In this document: positions 1 to 13,945 of the stretch, one piece after another
How the letters are laid out: every line of letters starts with the position of its first letter
How positions within the stretch are numbered: the stretch's first letter is position 1
Assembly (NCBI GenBank): GCA_030562195.1
Contig: JAUJPP010000005.1
Location: forward strand, 22,059,106-22,123,105
Source of the DNA: Nipponacmea schrenckii
Taxonomy: Eukaryota > Mollusca > Gastropoda > Lottiidae
DNA length: 64,000 nucleotides
Direction of reading: 5' to 3'
Notes under the pieces: model-generated
Databases searched by the model: none
What the model was told of the DNA's origin: nothing
The model's input: only the letters and a program-made list of their open reading frames with translations
Made by a program: the position numbers and the translations under genes

Positions 1-3000
1 TTAAAGAGATGTATTACACTAATGACAATTTACATGACCATACTGAGATTCGATACCAGGTGATTTTCTCTGAACGCAATTACCAAATTAATAGACGGTT
101 AAAATCATCTTGTCTGCGTCATATCGATATTCTGGTCTCCTATATGAAACATGCTGATCACTTCTGACAATGAATTGAATCAATGAATCAAAAAGTGCCC
201 TGTGAGAATTCAGTTCAAATTACATGTAGATTAAGCCGAGATTTCTAGTCGAAAAAATATTTCAAACTTAGCCACGAAAATCATGGTTTCTTATTCGAGA
301 CATAATTCTAGCTTCCATTGTAAGCAGCTTGAACAGTGATTTCATCTGAGCATTCTAGTTTTCGCTCACACCATCGCAGTCAGTTTGAGTCGCGCGAGGA
401 AAATACCATCACGTCCTTGTTAACATTAACTGATCAAGATACTTGGGGACCAGTGGACATAGTGCAAAGCATCAACCCCCCCCCCTCCCCCAAGAATCCT
501 TTTTGGTGTCCCCATTCTGATATCCATCAGCTACCTGTAACTTTTGGCCCTATTAATGAAGATTTTTAGTCTACAGCTACTGTTATAAGTTCTTTCACTG
601 TTTGGGGATCATGGACTTAGTTCAACCAGTCTCTATGATAGTAGTTGAGACACTGCATCTTAGATATCTAAAGGATGATGCATCTTTACGTCAGTCCGTG
701 TAATACGAGTAGAATATAAACTCATTTATATAATATATAAGATAAATATAGACTTTAATTATAAGAATAAAAGATTTGAAGCTGCGTAACAGATATTTGC
801 ACATCTTCTTTTTAAATTAAATGTCTGTTGCAGAATATCAAGTTGGCATAAAACAATCGGAACACGCGATGCTTTGAAATTTATCTGTAAGTCTACAATA
901 GTTCGTACTAGCGTTACTTGATTTTTAATAGTTTCAGGGGTACGTAAAATCAAAAAAGTATCTTTTGGATCTTTGGAGGGACGGAGATGCAATCAAAAGT
1001 AAGAATTCGACAAGAGGAAACGTCATTATTTTTATTCCAAGACTAGATGCATGCATGCATTAAAATGACAAATTTCAGGGATGCATATTTCAATGGGTGC
1101 TGCTTTGTTTGGACATCTGCATAATTTATCATTTCCAACGTCGAAAGACGTTTTACACCATATCCGAACGATGAGACACTTTTTTTTTAAAAGAGCATAT
1201 TCTTTGCCACAAGAAATATCGTTATGTAATACTAGCGTTGTCATGACTTGCAAATATTTATGGCAATATCCCCAGACATCACAAAACCGTGACCTCTTCC
1301 CTGTCTGATGCGTCTTCCATGCGTTATAAGAATCGTTGCTTGAAAGCCATGATTAATTAGACAATTACCTAATGAGACAAGGGTGTCGTTTCTCTGTTTT
1401 CTTAAAGCATTTGTTTCATCTACATCGTTTAAGTATTACGCCAACTATTCCCTATTGTACATCAATGCAAAATAACAGCTTTCATGTGATTAATGCTGTC
1501 TGCTAATACATCGTTACCATTAGATCTTACCAGTCATCATTTAAATAGTACTTCTAAAATATGCTATTTCCATGTTTCGACCTGATCAAACTAAATTTGT
1601 TTTGACGGGTTTGATTAAAACTTGAAGGAATTAATTGTTGATTAAATAGTTTGACCTTTTTGTGTCTGTCCTTAAAATGGCTCAATATTATTTGTTGAAA
1701 CCTTCAGGATAAGTAGGAGACATATTTCTCTACATTCACTCGTGTATTTAGCATAAATATGTACAGCAGTATTTTTTACACCTCACACAAACTATAACGT
1801 AATGTTTACGTAAAGAGATTTGGAGCCAATAAATTAACGGTTTCGTTTTTTTAGTTCAAACTCTCAGGGACACATTTCGCTTGATTTAAGAGTTCGTATA
1901 AATTGACCTACACAAAAATCCCCAGAATGACGCTTAAAAAAATAGAATTTGACACAGCCCTATTTTCTAAATACTTCGTTCGCTAACGCCTTAAGTTAAC
2001 AAGGTATAGTGTTCAATTGACAAAATTTTGAGTGACAATATGGTGAGTGATTGATGGAAAGTAAGAGGATGAAAAGTCTCTCTCGAACATCGATTTGTTA
2101 TTTTTGTCTCCCATTAATTGACTATAAAATCTAATAACATTAATCATCTATTCACTTCTTTCATCTTAAAGTCTTCGACCATTAAAACTCACCATTCCAC
2201 TCTTTCCTGCAAATCACTTCTATAATTATTCAAAATCTCTTATGAAAATGGTGTTTTGAAAGGTCAAAAGTACTCGTAAATCGTACATCCGTTTCTGGAT
2301 CCGCTCTTAGCTCATTACATGCACATTACGCAATTTTCATGAAATAAAGTCATTCAGTTGTTATTTCATTAGAAGAACGATTAACAATAATGTTCTGATA
2401 GCCGGGGTACATCAATAGCATGACGTCAAGACCTCATCAATCAATCAGAATAGGTTTCCCCTGACATAATGTAATTAACAATATGCTACGATAATTTCAT
2501 ATTTTTTTTCGAAGGGAAGTTTTTACTATCGATTCTCAAATGCTTTAGTAAAATAGACAACACAAGTTTCTTTTTTCAAATCCTACTCTGTCAATTGCAC
2601 TTCAACATGCCAGATCTCTCCTGAATACAACATGCCAGAAAACTCAAACGAAAAGAAGGCGAGAGCTGAACTCTTGGATGAAATGAACTAAAGGTGGTTG
2701 TTTCAGACATGATTTGTTACCACCAGCGCTTTTAAAATCTATTTTATTGAATGAGAATAGATTTTCAGTCTAAAAAATAAAACAAATGATCTTTTCATTA
2801 TTGTTTTACGCCAGATTTCAGATTAAAAAATGGTCAAGTTTAATCTAAGACATTATAATAGATCTTTATTTCATTGTCTTTATCTTATTTAAATAGATAA
2901 TTTTCTTACTTTGTTTCACTGTGTTGACTTTTACATTCTCGAAATGACAAGTTTCAAAGAGTTTTAGTTTAATCACAGTAAACATGAATGGTGAAAAGTG

Positions 3001-6000
3001 AGATATTGCTTTCCAATTGATATGACAATATACAATTTGCGTCCTTAATAATCATTTTTTAACTATTATGAATGGACATGACTTGAATTTCGATTAAACT
3101 TAGGTACCAAGATTCCAAAAGACAGCCATGTAATTATCAGAATCGAATGACATTTAAAAGTGAAGGGTAAACGCAGACTATCTTGTGGAATAAGCACATT
3201 TCTTAAAATAGTAACAAAACACATAACGTTTCCACAAAGTTTTACGTGTCCCTTCATCAAATTGAAATAATGAGGGAATAAAACAGAACAAGATAAATAT
3301 CTAACAACTAAGAATATGTGACGGCACGTGTAAACTGTGTTGAAATGTTATGTTTTGTAACTTTTTTTTTTTTAAAGTGTGTTTATTGCATAATGCTTTT
3401 TTTTAAAGTGTGTTTATTGCATAATGCTTATGATTTTGATTTGAACCATGTAGTTGCTGAAGGTCATTTCCCTCTCTTCTTAAATGTATTAATATTCTTC
3501 CTTTGTTTATATCATAATGCTTCATAACATAGTCCATTAAATAAGTTTAGAGTCCAGCATGGTGTGCCAATATCTGGGACTTTGTCCTACATCATACATC
3601 ATTAATACGGACGGTCAGAAATTGATAAGTCAAGTAAATACGTGGTCAGCATGATTGAAATATCAAGTGATTTCACCCAATTAATCCTTACAAATAATGT
3701 TCATTAACTTTTCAGGATATTTCATGATTTATAGCATCATTATTCGCTATGTGATTTGTCCATGTAATGGTTTACTAAATGTTCATTTTCTCATCAAAGG
3801 CTTTGTATTTCAAACTTTGTATTCATTAATGTGGACAATGGTCGTTTTATAAAATAGAAAACCAATGAATATATCTTAATCTAGGGATGGCCAGTGCTTA
3901 ATTGTCATTACATAGGCTTTAACTTTTCTCGTTGAATTACCGTAGTTTTCCAGCTTACTTTATTAATCTTAAATTCCATTTCCTTGTTCTACGTTGTCGG
4001 AGCTTGATGGGAGATTGTTGGTTTTCTTTATGAAATGACTTTCACGAAAAATATTATAAATATCTACTTTCTATTTCAACTGTTTAGGTTGAGATTTTAA
4101 AAAGTTGAATGGAGCGTTAAAGAATACTTTTGCAAAGTATAATTCAAATGCCGCAATCTGTCTCATTTTTTGGGTCAATAACGTATATCTTTCTAAAAAA
4201 AAAAAAAAAAAAGAGGGGGGGGAAATTGCAGAAATATGTTCTTCGTGACAGTTACTTCTGGTGATAGTGATTGATAAGGGTAAAACATACTAAAACAGTT
4301 TTGCTGATTAACCAGAAAACTTCCTACTCCTTACGTTATATTTTGACCAAAAGCTTTATCATTCTGACATGAATAATTAGTACTTATAAATCACAATGTC
4401 GCCGATAAATACAGATTGAAAACAACATGGTTACAGTTAAAAAAAAACACGACAACAATATAGAACATTGAAGAATGGTTAAATGGTCGTTTCCCGCCTA
4501 TTTGGCACCATGTTGTAGTCATTATTCTTTGACTGATTTAATTCTGTTGATATTCCTGGTATTTTTTGTCCAAAAGTTATCTCAAGAGATTTACTTGATA
4601 TATGAAGGAAGATATAATTAAATGATTAACAGATCTATCGATCTTAATAATCATATGTATTATTTAGAATCAGGAAAAATTTGTCATTTATCACAATTTG
4701 AATAGGAAGCATTGATCGTCCCTAGGTAATCGTATCTAACATGTTGAAAGAACATTATGTCTTTTCCGATTGTAACAAGAGAATGAACCTTGCAGACCAC
4801 ACATATTTCACGTATACCTAAATTGCCTTTTTATGTAAATAGATACACGAAATATGTAAAATGAGCCAAAGTAGTTCATTATTTCTTAAACGTTGAATGT
4901 AAAGATTTCAATGAAGATGAATTAAGTACTACCTTGATGAAGATAAAGTATTATTGAAAATAGAAGAACCATTTGATGGATTGACAGCAGATTATGTACT
5001 AATTTCAACCACGACACTTTTTAAACTTCTTAGAGGAAAAACAGACGACTTAATGTTTAATGGAGTATTCCAAGACGTAGAGGCCATGATATTCTCTATC
5101 ATAAATCTAGAAAATAACATTAATATACTGTATTAGGCTTTTTACCATGGGTTCAAAAAATGAGATGTTTAACGGTATGTCTCTTAAAAGAGACATTCAA
5201 TAAGACATAACGTTTAGGAGTGACGATTCAGACTGAGAAACAATATTCAAAAGCACATCCGTCAAGTTAGCATACACCAAGACATAATTTTGTTTGTAAC
5301 TTCTATCTGACCCCACGATCTCATATATGTTTATAACTTATTAATTAAACAAATTAATAAATTCTATCTTACTTCTATCCTTCGTGCTATCTTGTGATTA
5401 ATTAATTTCATTTATTACTATTTAATGTTTATCATTTTTATAACAAAATTTCAACCATTAGTACCAATTACTTTATCAAAAGAAATCAGGGTTGCGTGCA
5501 AAGCAATAATACCATTGGATGTTTCAATCCAGGTCTACAATCAACTGATAACAAACTGGTGCGTGATATGGGATGACTTGATAAGTCAGCGGAAACACTG
5601 GTCATTAAGTATTAGAAACAACAAACATAGAACTACCTGGAATTTAACTGGTATCGACTTTGATGAGCCAAAACATGCAACCACATCTTTATGAGGATAG
5701 TTCCATTAAGAAGTGTCATTATTTTATACAGAAATTATGTTTCTGCATTCAGTTACATGGATTTTCTATTAATATAAAGCCCATTCTACCTTAGTGAGTC
5801 CTGCGATTAAAATAGAAACCTCCGAAAAAGACCATGCTTACGAATATCCAATGACTGGAGTAATCAGTAGATATTTACAGTGTGATCGTTGAATGTCTTC
5901 TTGTATTTATTCTATCTTCCAATTCGAATTTTATGGACGACCAGACCCATGATCAATCCTCAGGCTACACGTGAGAATTATGAGGTGAGCCTTTGAAAAT

Positions 6001-9000
6001 ATATTTTCTATTGGACTTGCAAAGTCATTTTTGCAGGCCGATTGTGACAAATTTTTGTCACATGATTTGAACCAATTTTCAAATACTGAATATTCTTGAG
6101 CATATTGTTAACAAGTTAAATCAGAGAGGAAATGACTTATTCATTAGTTTCTATTGACTAGTACAGTATATTGTAGTCAACGGGGCTATTTTGTTGTTCC
6201 TTGTAGTATAATATTAAATAAGTCATTTCCTTGAATTTGATTAAACATAGTAGTTCCTCATGAGACTGTTTCTTGATGAAATGATTTGCAAAATGACCAC
6301 TGTCAAACTAGACAGAGTGAAGTTAATTCACAAACATATTGCTCATAGATCTTACTTAACATGATGATATCTCATTTTTGAATAAATTTCTTATATATTT
6401 GATACGTTACCTGTCTTCATTCCTGTTACAGTTCAAGAAGCTTGGCCGACTACCCCTTGTAGACAGGCTCAGACCCCTTGTTAAACTCGATTGTTCGGAC
6501 GGAGGGACAAATAATATATTTTGAGGGGCAATGGTGTAAATTAAGTATAGGTCCAATATCACCTCCCTCCTCCCCTCCCACCCCCTTTTGTACGAACCTC
6601 CTCTAAAAAAGGTGAATTCCTTGTGTTAAGAGGTTCAACCCATATAATAAAATGATATACATGTAGTATAATATAAGAACAACAGCATAGTATTTAGTCA
6701 AAAGAGTCAAACCCCAGTAGGGAAATGTGATGAATCTGTCAGTAAGTATAAACAGAGTTTTAAAATTGGAACAAGCACGACAATTCCGTCAATCATAAAA
6801 AAAGAAAGAAAACCTCGCGTCCAAAAAATGGAAAAATCGGGAATTGCACAAATAAGTACCATCAGGTGTTTCTTAAAGAGTATGATTTGCTTTGCACGGC
6901 ACCTGCCACTACTAGTGTTATTATTATCATAGATCAATTCATATCGGACTTAACAAACCAGACCAAATGCAAAAAAAACAAAACAGATATAGTGTATTAA
7001 TCAAGGAATACTCCATACAGTACGATATCAAAGTATTCTACTGTAAGCCATAAGCGTTATACCAATGGAATACTTAACTGCTAACATGATAGCTTTTCTC
7101 TTGGTTTGTATCGCATTTAAACCCTCATGATTTATTTATACATTTGTCCATTAGGTTCGTTATGGACTCTGTTGACTATATAACGCGTCATTGGTCAATG
7201 ATGATTGAGATTTTTGAACGATTTTTTAAGACTTTCATGAGAAGTCTTTTGATATGACGTCTTTAGGTTCATTTCCACTTAGCTTAAGGCATTTATCTGA
7301 ACCGTATTAAAATGACTATTTCCAATATGTCAATTCATCGTTATAGAATAAATATTAATAAGTATCATTGATATTGTCATTTCATAAAAAGAGTTAATTA
7401 ACCCTGGTCATTAAAACAGGTAGTCAGTTTCATTCGCCATGTCATAAACATCGTAAATAGCACATTGAAATCTGTCATTCTATATCAAAGAGTAGATCAG
7501 AACTTAGATTGGGGTGTCAAGAAATACAATCAATACGTCAATTCAAATCAACTAAAATACAGTAAGAATCAATTGCTATATTCAGCTTAAATATCACATG
7601 CATGTATAGTGTGAACGAGAAACGGTTAACTATAAGAGGATACAAAACCTTGGATGGGACCCAAGGTGAAATATTTGTTAAAATCGTGTCAAGAAAATAA
7701 AAATCGTCTTAATTCCATTACATTATTCACATTAGATAAAAGAGCATAATATTATATTGCTTATCCATGAAGTATAAAGAATTAAAATAAATTGGGTCAC
7801 AGTTTGCATGACGTATTTGAAATTAAGATAACGTTATGATAAAATGATCCAACCTCCATGTATCAAAATCTCTTCCAGGATAAAATTCCTGATAAATAAT
7901 AAAATTACCTCGATCTCTGTTTAACTGAGTAATTCTTCAATTTCTTTTTCAACCTTTTTAAATGTTTATGAATGCCATTGGCAAAATTTATCAAAACGGT
8001 TTTTATTGTATGACAGAAACTCAAAATGTCTGTTCGTATTAAGTTTATAATGCCTTTGTGAATATACGGTATAGGGTTTCGTTAATTGATTAGCAGGCAT
8101 CGTCTTTCAATATTTCCAGTTGTCAGCATGATCAAATGTACATCTTTTCATTAGATGGAATTCATAAGTTGTTTTTCCTTTTCCAAAACATTTTATCTTA
8201 TTTGTCTCAGAATTAATAAAGGTATATTCATCAAGCCAGATATTCTTGTTCTTAGTCAAACAGCTCTGGAACTATCGATGTTAAAATGTCGATGATACAG
8301 TCATACAGCCTCTTTCAATACGATACGATAACATTAATCCTAAACTCTTTTGCACACCCTAACGGAACACGGAACGTTAATATTGACTTGAAACTCCATC
8401 ATACGAAGTTATAGCGTGGATATTGAATTACCTATTACATGTATTCGCCAACAGGTAACAATATTGCGTTGATAGTATAGCCGTTTCAAATTTACAAACT
8501 CACATATTCGCCAACATGCCATTGGAATGTAGGTCAATTTATTACCAAGACCAAGAAACAAGTTACCTATTAAAGAATGGAATTGACTTCTGTAAAATTA
8601 ATTGATAATTTTGTTGATAATTCATGTTAAAATTTACGATGTTTTTCATAATGACGTTAGGTGTACTTGTAATACTCGGATGGATGCATAAATAATTCTT
8701 CAGAAGTTTAACGACTGTAATAAAATCTGTATACTTCCTAACTGAAAAGCTATCATTCCCAAAATACTATACAAAACCTATAGTTATTTTCAATGGAATA
8801 TTATTTCACCTGCAGTTGAAATATTTTCGCTTTCAATATTAACTATAAAGTTGATATTCGGTTGCTGTGAATTCTGTTGACTTAAGTACAACATCTTTAA
8901 GGAATAATGGATAATATCAATAGAACTAATTAAACATTGTAATGCATTGCAAGCCATTTTTAATTTTACTAAGCTTTGTAATGAATCTGACCGACAGCCG

Positions 9001-12000
9001 GAAACTTTTTAATGCAATGATATTGTATCAGGCTTTTAAATTTCACTCATAAACACTAACACCGAGTTGCTGACTCAACCTCAGGTAACAAGGAAAAGGA
9101 AACGTGATATTATAATTTTAGAAAATTATTTCTATATAAGTAATCCAGGGAGCAGTGACGTCAGGAATCGCGTACATTATTGAAAGCATATCATACTTAT
9201 CTAGCGACTTTGATCCCTTGATTCTCAGCGTTGCAATTTGATTAATTAAACCAATCAAAGAATCTTTGATGCTTCATGGGCTAGAATCGCCATACGTGTG
9301 ACCAAATACCTTAGTCTTGTAAGCAATGTTCATGGGGAATGGCCTTTAAACAATTTTCAGGTGTGAGCGTACGGAAAACTTGTCAACTAATAACTTTTAT
9401 ATTCTAACTTCATTCACGCACTTTCTACATAGATTACTTGCTCACAATTTATGTGTTATTGTATTGCATACTGTTTCAATATTTGCATGTTTGCGTTACT
9501 CTATCATGTCAGTTTACTATGAAATTGTGCTTACACACGCTCTTACAAGTTTTGTTTTCTTATGATGAAGATACCAGGTTGTTCACTGTATGTTAAAGAA
9601 TATAACTCTTTTTGTAAAAGTTTCACTAACTAAGCGATTTAACCCAATCTAAACTTTAAACTCACATTGTGTACCGTTAGTTTCGGTGCAACAGTTTTAT
9701 TATTCTATTTCAGACTTCATGTAAGTTGGATCTGGTACAACTAACTGCCTGTACCTGGTAGATAATAATTATACCAGTAAAGCAATAGAAATCAAAACAG
9801 AATTATTCTTCATACGATCACTTTTGAAACAAACAGATTAACAATTTCTGCCAAGAATAAAACATTATTTTAACACCACATTCCAGATTAGAATTCAAAA
9901 TAGAATGTAAAATACATCTCCAGATAACGCCTTCACCAATAGAATTCTTTTGTCTGTTCACTACAAAAGTGTATTGAAAAAGGAAACTTAAAAAATCTCG
10001 ACGCTTATTTGAAAAGCTTAAATGTTTCATATAATTTTTCGCTTAATTCGTATATAAGATATACAGGTACATGCTAACAAAAAAAAGTGACATGATAAGG
10101 ATTCCTTTTACAAACATTTAACAGCTGTTTGCCTCATTGATAAAATGTGTAAATTTCGAATATTCAACACATTCAGCTTGTTTTATAGAAAATTTAAATT
10201 GAAGTTTTTCTTCATATTGACTCCCATGTCATCGAAAATATCAAAAGAAAAATCTATGTGCTCGAACCTATATCTAAACAGATAATCTTGATTTGGTCAT
10301 ATTTTTTTCGATCTTCATTAATCTTCTATAATTTGTATTCAGTTACACCTAGTTTGAGTTACTTGACAGCAATCGATTGTTTGGTCGGTATATTCCACTT
10401 ACTTTTATATAAACAAACCTACTGAACCCTCATAAATGGTTTTGCGTAAAAAAGAAATTGAAGTAGTCGACTTGATAATAGTCGACAAGTTTATAATACA
10501 AACAGAAGTAGATAAAGAAAAAAACTTACATGCAAGGCTTCCATAGACATAAACACCTGGTAAAATATGGTAAGTAAATTTTCTCACCCAATGAAAAAAT
10601 GCAGTTAGATAAATGAAAGTTGATAGTTAACTGTAAGGTAGAGAAAGCTTGGTTCCGTGAATGTCTAACCAAATACCACGTGATCATGCGACAGGCATTA
10701 TAGATTATTGATCTGCAGACTGACAACACCTTACGCGTACACCGAGTCTTTATTACTTATAAAGTAGGAAGCGTACACCGGTCACTAACAGATTAAACGC
10801 GAATTGTGACGCATTTTAAGTGGCTACTGGGTGGAAGTGAAAAACGATCAATCATATTAGGAAATATTACATTAAAGTTGGTTTTTCTGTTCAAAATATT
10901 GATTTGTAAGTCTGATTACCTGAAGATGAAACTAGGCACGTTTATTTCCTCGGACACTAGCAACAGATCTGAGAGTAGTTTCTAGCTTAACAACAAAGCA
11001 ACACATCTTGATTCATACTACCCAAATCAAAATAAATGAATCATTAACACCGGTAAATTTGGCAGAAACTATTAGCAACTTCGACTTTTAGAATTCGTGA
11101 AGATAAGATGTGCTTTTCATCCAAATGGGTTATTACCAATTTCCTTCTGATAAGAGCGGAAAGTGTATGCTTTCAGCGATTGAATACTGTCTAGTACTTG
11201 TACTTAAAACGGCATCCCATCTGTTGCAGTAGTACGTTAAACTCCATTACATTAAATCTGAACCTCTTCATATTGTTTGTTTTTGCGTCGGGCAATAACC
11301 AAGACTTAGAGGAACAGTACACAATAATCGATTCAACTTGAATTGGCCGTTTTTCATATAACCAGAAAATAATCATTTGTTTTGTCATCAGTGCAAAGCA
11401 ATCATTTAATTAATGTTTGATCTGTTTGTAAGTTGGGCTATTTTTGTAAGAATAATGACATATTGAATACAGTTCTGACAGTAATGAGCATGACCTATAG
11501 TTCAGTTCTTGATTGTTATAATAATGGCAAACGACATGGAGATATATACTGAAGGAAATTTTACCTGTACAACGGCGACCGGACAACGTTAGCCATTCCC
11601 ATCCCGTATCGAATCTTGGATGTACAAATTACGACTTCGTCATTGCTATTGCTTTACTAAAACAAACAACTAAATTCTCTAGGGATCTATACAAGATAAT
11701 TTTTGTAGCTTGAAATAAAAACGTGGAATCTGGACGGACGGCTTATCTGTTATTACCACATCATCATATGTTAATTTAGTTTTGAATACAGCTGACGCAG
11801 GGAATTGTAAACTAGCTTTTGTTATCCCATTGTTAATGTCAATTATTAGGATTACACTGGGATGATTGAGACCACAGCTGTAGGTACCAAAAATACATGA
11901 CAAAACTAAGTTACACTGATTAACATTATCAGATGCGTTTCATTAATTGAGCCAAGATCGAACGAATCCACACTAAAGCTGTGGTTTATTACTCAGTAGA

Positions 12001-12065
12001 TAAGAAACAAACTAAACTATCATTGGAACAAATTTGATTGTATACGTCATTCTCATCTGCACCTA
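1..12065. other. gene-poor AT-rich stretch, no gene recognised
   Basis: I see no reading frame here with a recognisable domain and no RNA gene. Open frames are short (under 90 codons) and what is expected by chance in AT-rich DNA. Low-complexity patches are a C-rich run near 475-495, a poly(A) then poly(G) run near 4,195-4,225 and a C-rich patch near 6,560-6,590. A small tandem duplication at 3,365-3,427 is listed separately. Confidence 0.6.
3365..3427. repeat. two-copy ~30-bp tandem duplication with T-runs
   Basis: A T-run followed by TTTAAAGTGTG and TTTATTGCATAATGC occurs twice in direct succession. The copies differ only in length of the T-run, which fits replication slippage. No function is implied. 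Confidence 0.8.
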
Positions 12066-12235
12066 TTAATGGGCTGATGAAGATGGCCACAGCCTGTGAC
12101 ACTCGGGCCTCCGTCTCCATCTAAACAACTAGTCGCCTTTTTCCGACAAGCATCACTGAAAAAAATCTGATAGTAGATTTCAACCTTTTTTGAGCATCAG
12201 CGATCCCCGTTACGAATCTTTTGCCCACTAGACGG
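12066..12235 (-). repeat. truncated SINE copy (same family as 13.6 kb)
   Basis: Read on the minus strand this matches the central body of the SINE at 13,592-13,945 and of the split copy near 27.7-27.98 kb: a stretch like GCGACTAGTTGTTT, then the GGCCC..GTGTCACAGGCTGTG block. It is the most diverged of the three and lacks a clear tRNA-like head and tail. It is identified only by comparison with the two better copies. Confidence 0.6.
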
Positions 12236-13070
12236 TATAATAAACACTAACTTAATATCTTGGCTTGAAAGTTTGGGATATTTTCTGTTGAAAATTTATT
12301 CTACTAAAATACTGCAAATTTATAAAATACGGGTTTATGAGAGTGGGTGCATGTCCTGGATCACACAATTCGGTTTCGAAAGAAATATTTTGATATTAGC
12401 GGTAGAGCTTCATTAATTCCGAGACTAGTATATCAAAATGTGATTATCAAAATGAATTCCTTGTTATACAATGAGCGTAAAAATAAGAAAACAATTTGCC
12501 TGAACTTTAATGATTGATCTATAAAGATTTCCTAGTTTAATGCCAGTTTGATCCCTAATCTATAGTGACGTAATGTTGTTCTAATTATCTGTACATTTTT
12601 TGTTATTACTTTCTAAAAGATTCTCAAATCGGAATTGAAGATTTGCGAATAACAAATTATGGCGTGTATAAAGATGTGCCTTATTATTATGACGGGACCA
12701 TCTTATTTCCATTTCAAAGCTACACCTTTATATTGATCATTAGCTCAGTGTTAGAATTTGGCTATTTCTAGTTAGTTCGTGAACAAGGTGGCCAAATCCG
12801 TTTTGATGGGAGATTTTACTTTGTGTAAAAAATACGAGAATTACATTTACATGCAAACGGAAAAGCATTATGCCACACTCACGATGAACCGAAAGACATT
12901 TTCGCCTATTCGGTACAACTACGGGCAAATGTAAGCTATGTTAACATGCCTTGTGTATAAGTTTGGTAATTTTTAATCTTTTAATTTATGGAAGATAGTG
13001 ATGGTGATTTCCTTTTCGCTTTTCTGAATAATCATGTGAGCTCTGAACACCCATATTTTCTCCCATGACA
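12236..13070. other. no gene recognised
   Basis: AT-rich sequence between two repeats. I see no domain, no RNA gene and no repeat shared with the rest of the window. Confidence 0.5.
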
Positions 13071-13150
13071 GGACTAGACCCGGGTCAGACCCGTGTCCAA
13101 CGGCTTGACTCGAACTCGGACCCGGACTCGGAAAACTCGAAGACCCGAGT
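13071..13150. repeat. GC-rich degenerate hexamer-like repeat
   Basis: An 80-base GC-rich island in AT-rich surroundings, built from variants of GACCCG and ACTCGG (for example GACCCGGACTCGG). It looks like a short degenerate tandem repeat. No reading frame or protein is suggested. Confidence 0.6.
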
Positions 13151-13591
13151 CTTTTGCAAATCCTGAACAGGTGACATTATGTCGTTAAACCAGTCAGTCT
13201 AACAGAACAGTTGTCCAAGAGGAATGTTCTTGTGCACCAAAGAAAACATGCGGGTGATAATGACATCTTTGTATAAAACCGATTTTGATAGTTATTTCAG
13301 CAATTCAGTTCAGCAGTTCCCAGTTCAGTTATTAAACCCACTTCCCTTTCAAAGATTTCAATAGCTCTTGATCGAATGATAGTATTTCGTGTTTTCATAT
13401 CTGAATCCGTAATTCTCAACAATTAGCTATGTAATAAAGTACAATATGCTCAATTTTGAATTTGCTGTGTTTCTGATATTTTTTGCAGTTTTGATGCAAG
13501 TAAGTCTTGGACTAGGTAATCTTAGCTCATTACAATAATGTATTAATGAAATGAAATAGTGTAACTTTAAACATATTACCTTTCTTCTTTA

Positions 13592-13945
13592 GGAAGCCAC
13601 TCGGAACATTGTAATGTATCTAGTTTTCTTCTAAGTCTCATAAGATAACCTGGGGGTCCATTGTTCAATCCCGTCAAAAGTCGAGATGAACTTTCGGATA
13701 TTTCAGCCCGGTTTCCCCTTGTCAGTGACGCAGGTCGGAGGGACTGACACTGAAAAAAAGCGTCTAGTTGTTCCGATGGGACAATTTAAACCGAGGCCCC
13801 GTGTGCTAAAAGATGTGCACGTTAAAGACCCCTCGACAGTTGCAAAATTTTCTTCATTGCACACGGCATGGCGTTGCTCGTCTTCATTAGCCCATAAGGT
13901 GCAGAAGAGTAGGACGTAAAACTTCATTTATTTCATTTCATTTTT
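13592..13945 (+). repeat. tRNA-derived SINE, most complete copy
   Basis: The element has a tRNA-like head with a good B-box (GTTCAATCCC near 13,662-13,672), a conserved body containing GGCCCCGTGTG and GCACGTTAAAGACCC, a tail block CATAAGGTGCAGAAGAGTAGG, and a 3' end of TTTCATTTCATTT simple repeat. The same body occurs on the minus strand at 12,066-12,235 and, split in two, at 25,515-25,611 plus 27,674-27,985. Presence in three places with the same internal order shows a dispersed repeat. The tRNA origin is inferred from the promoter boxes. Short frames read through it on both strands are not genes. Confidence 0.75.

Noticed and set aside
4930..5136. Frame resembling an SCP2-type sterol-carrier domain (GLTADYVLISTTTLFKLLRGK)
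   Set aside because: The likeness rests on a few positions, there is no good acceptor or donor and no linked exon, and open frames of this length are common by chance here. A profile search would decide.
13686..13927. Overlapping 74-77 codon frames on both strands
   Set aside because: Both lie wholly inside a SINE copy.
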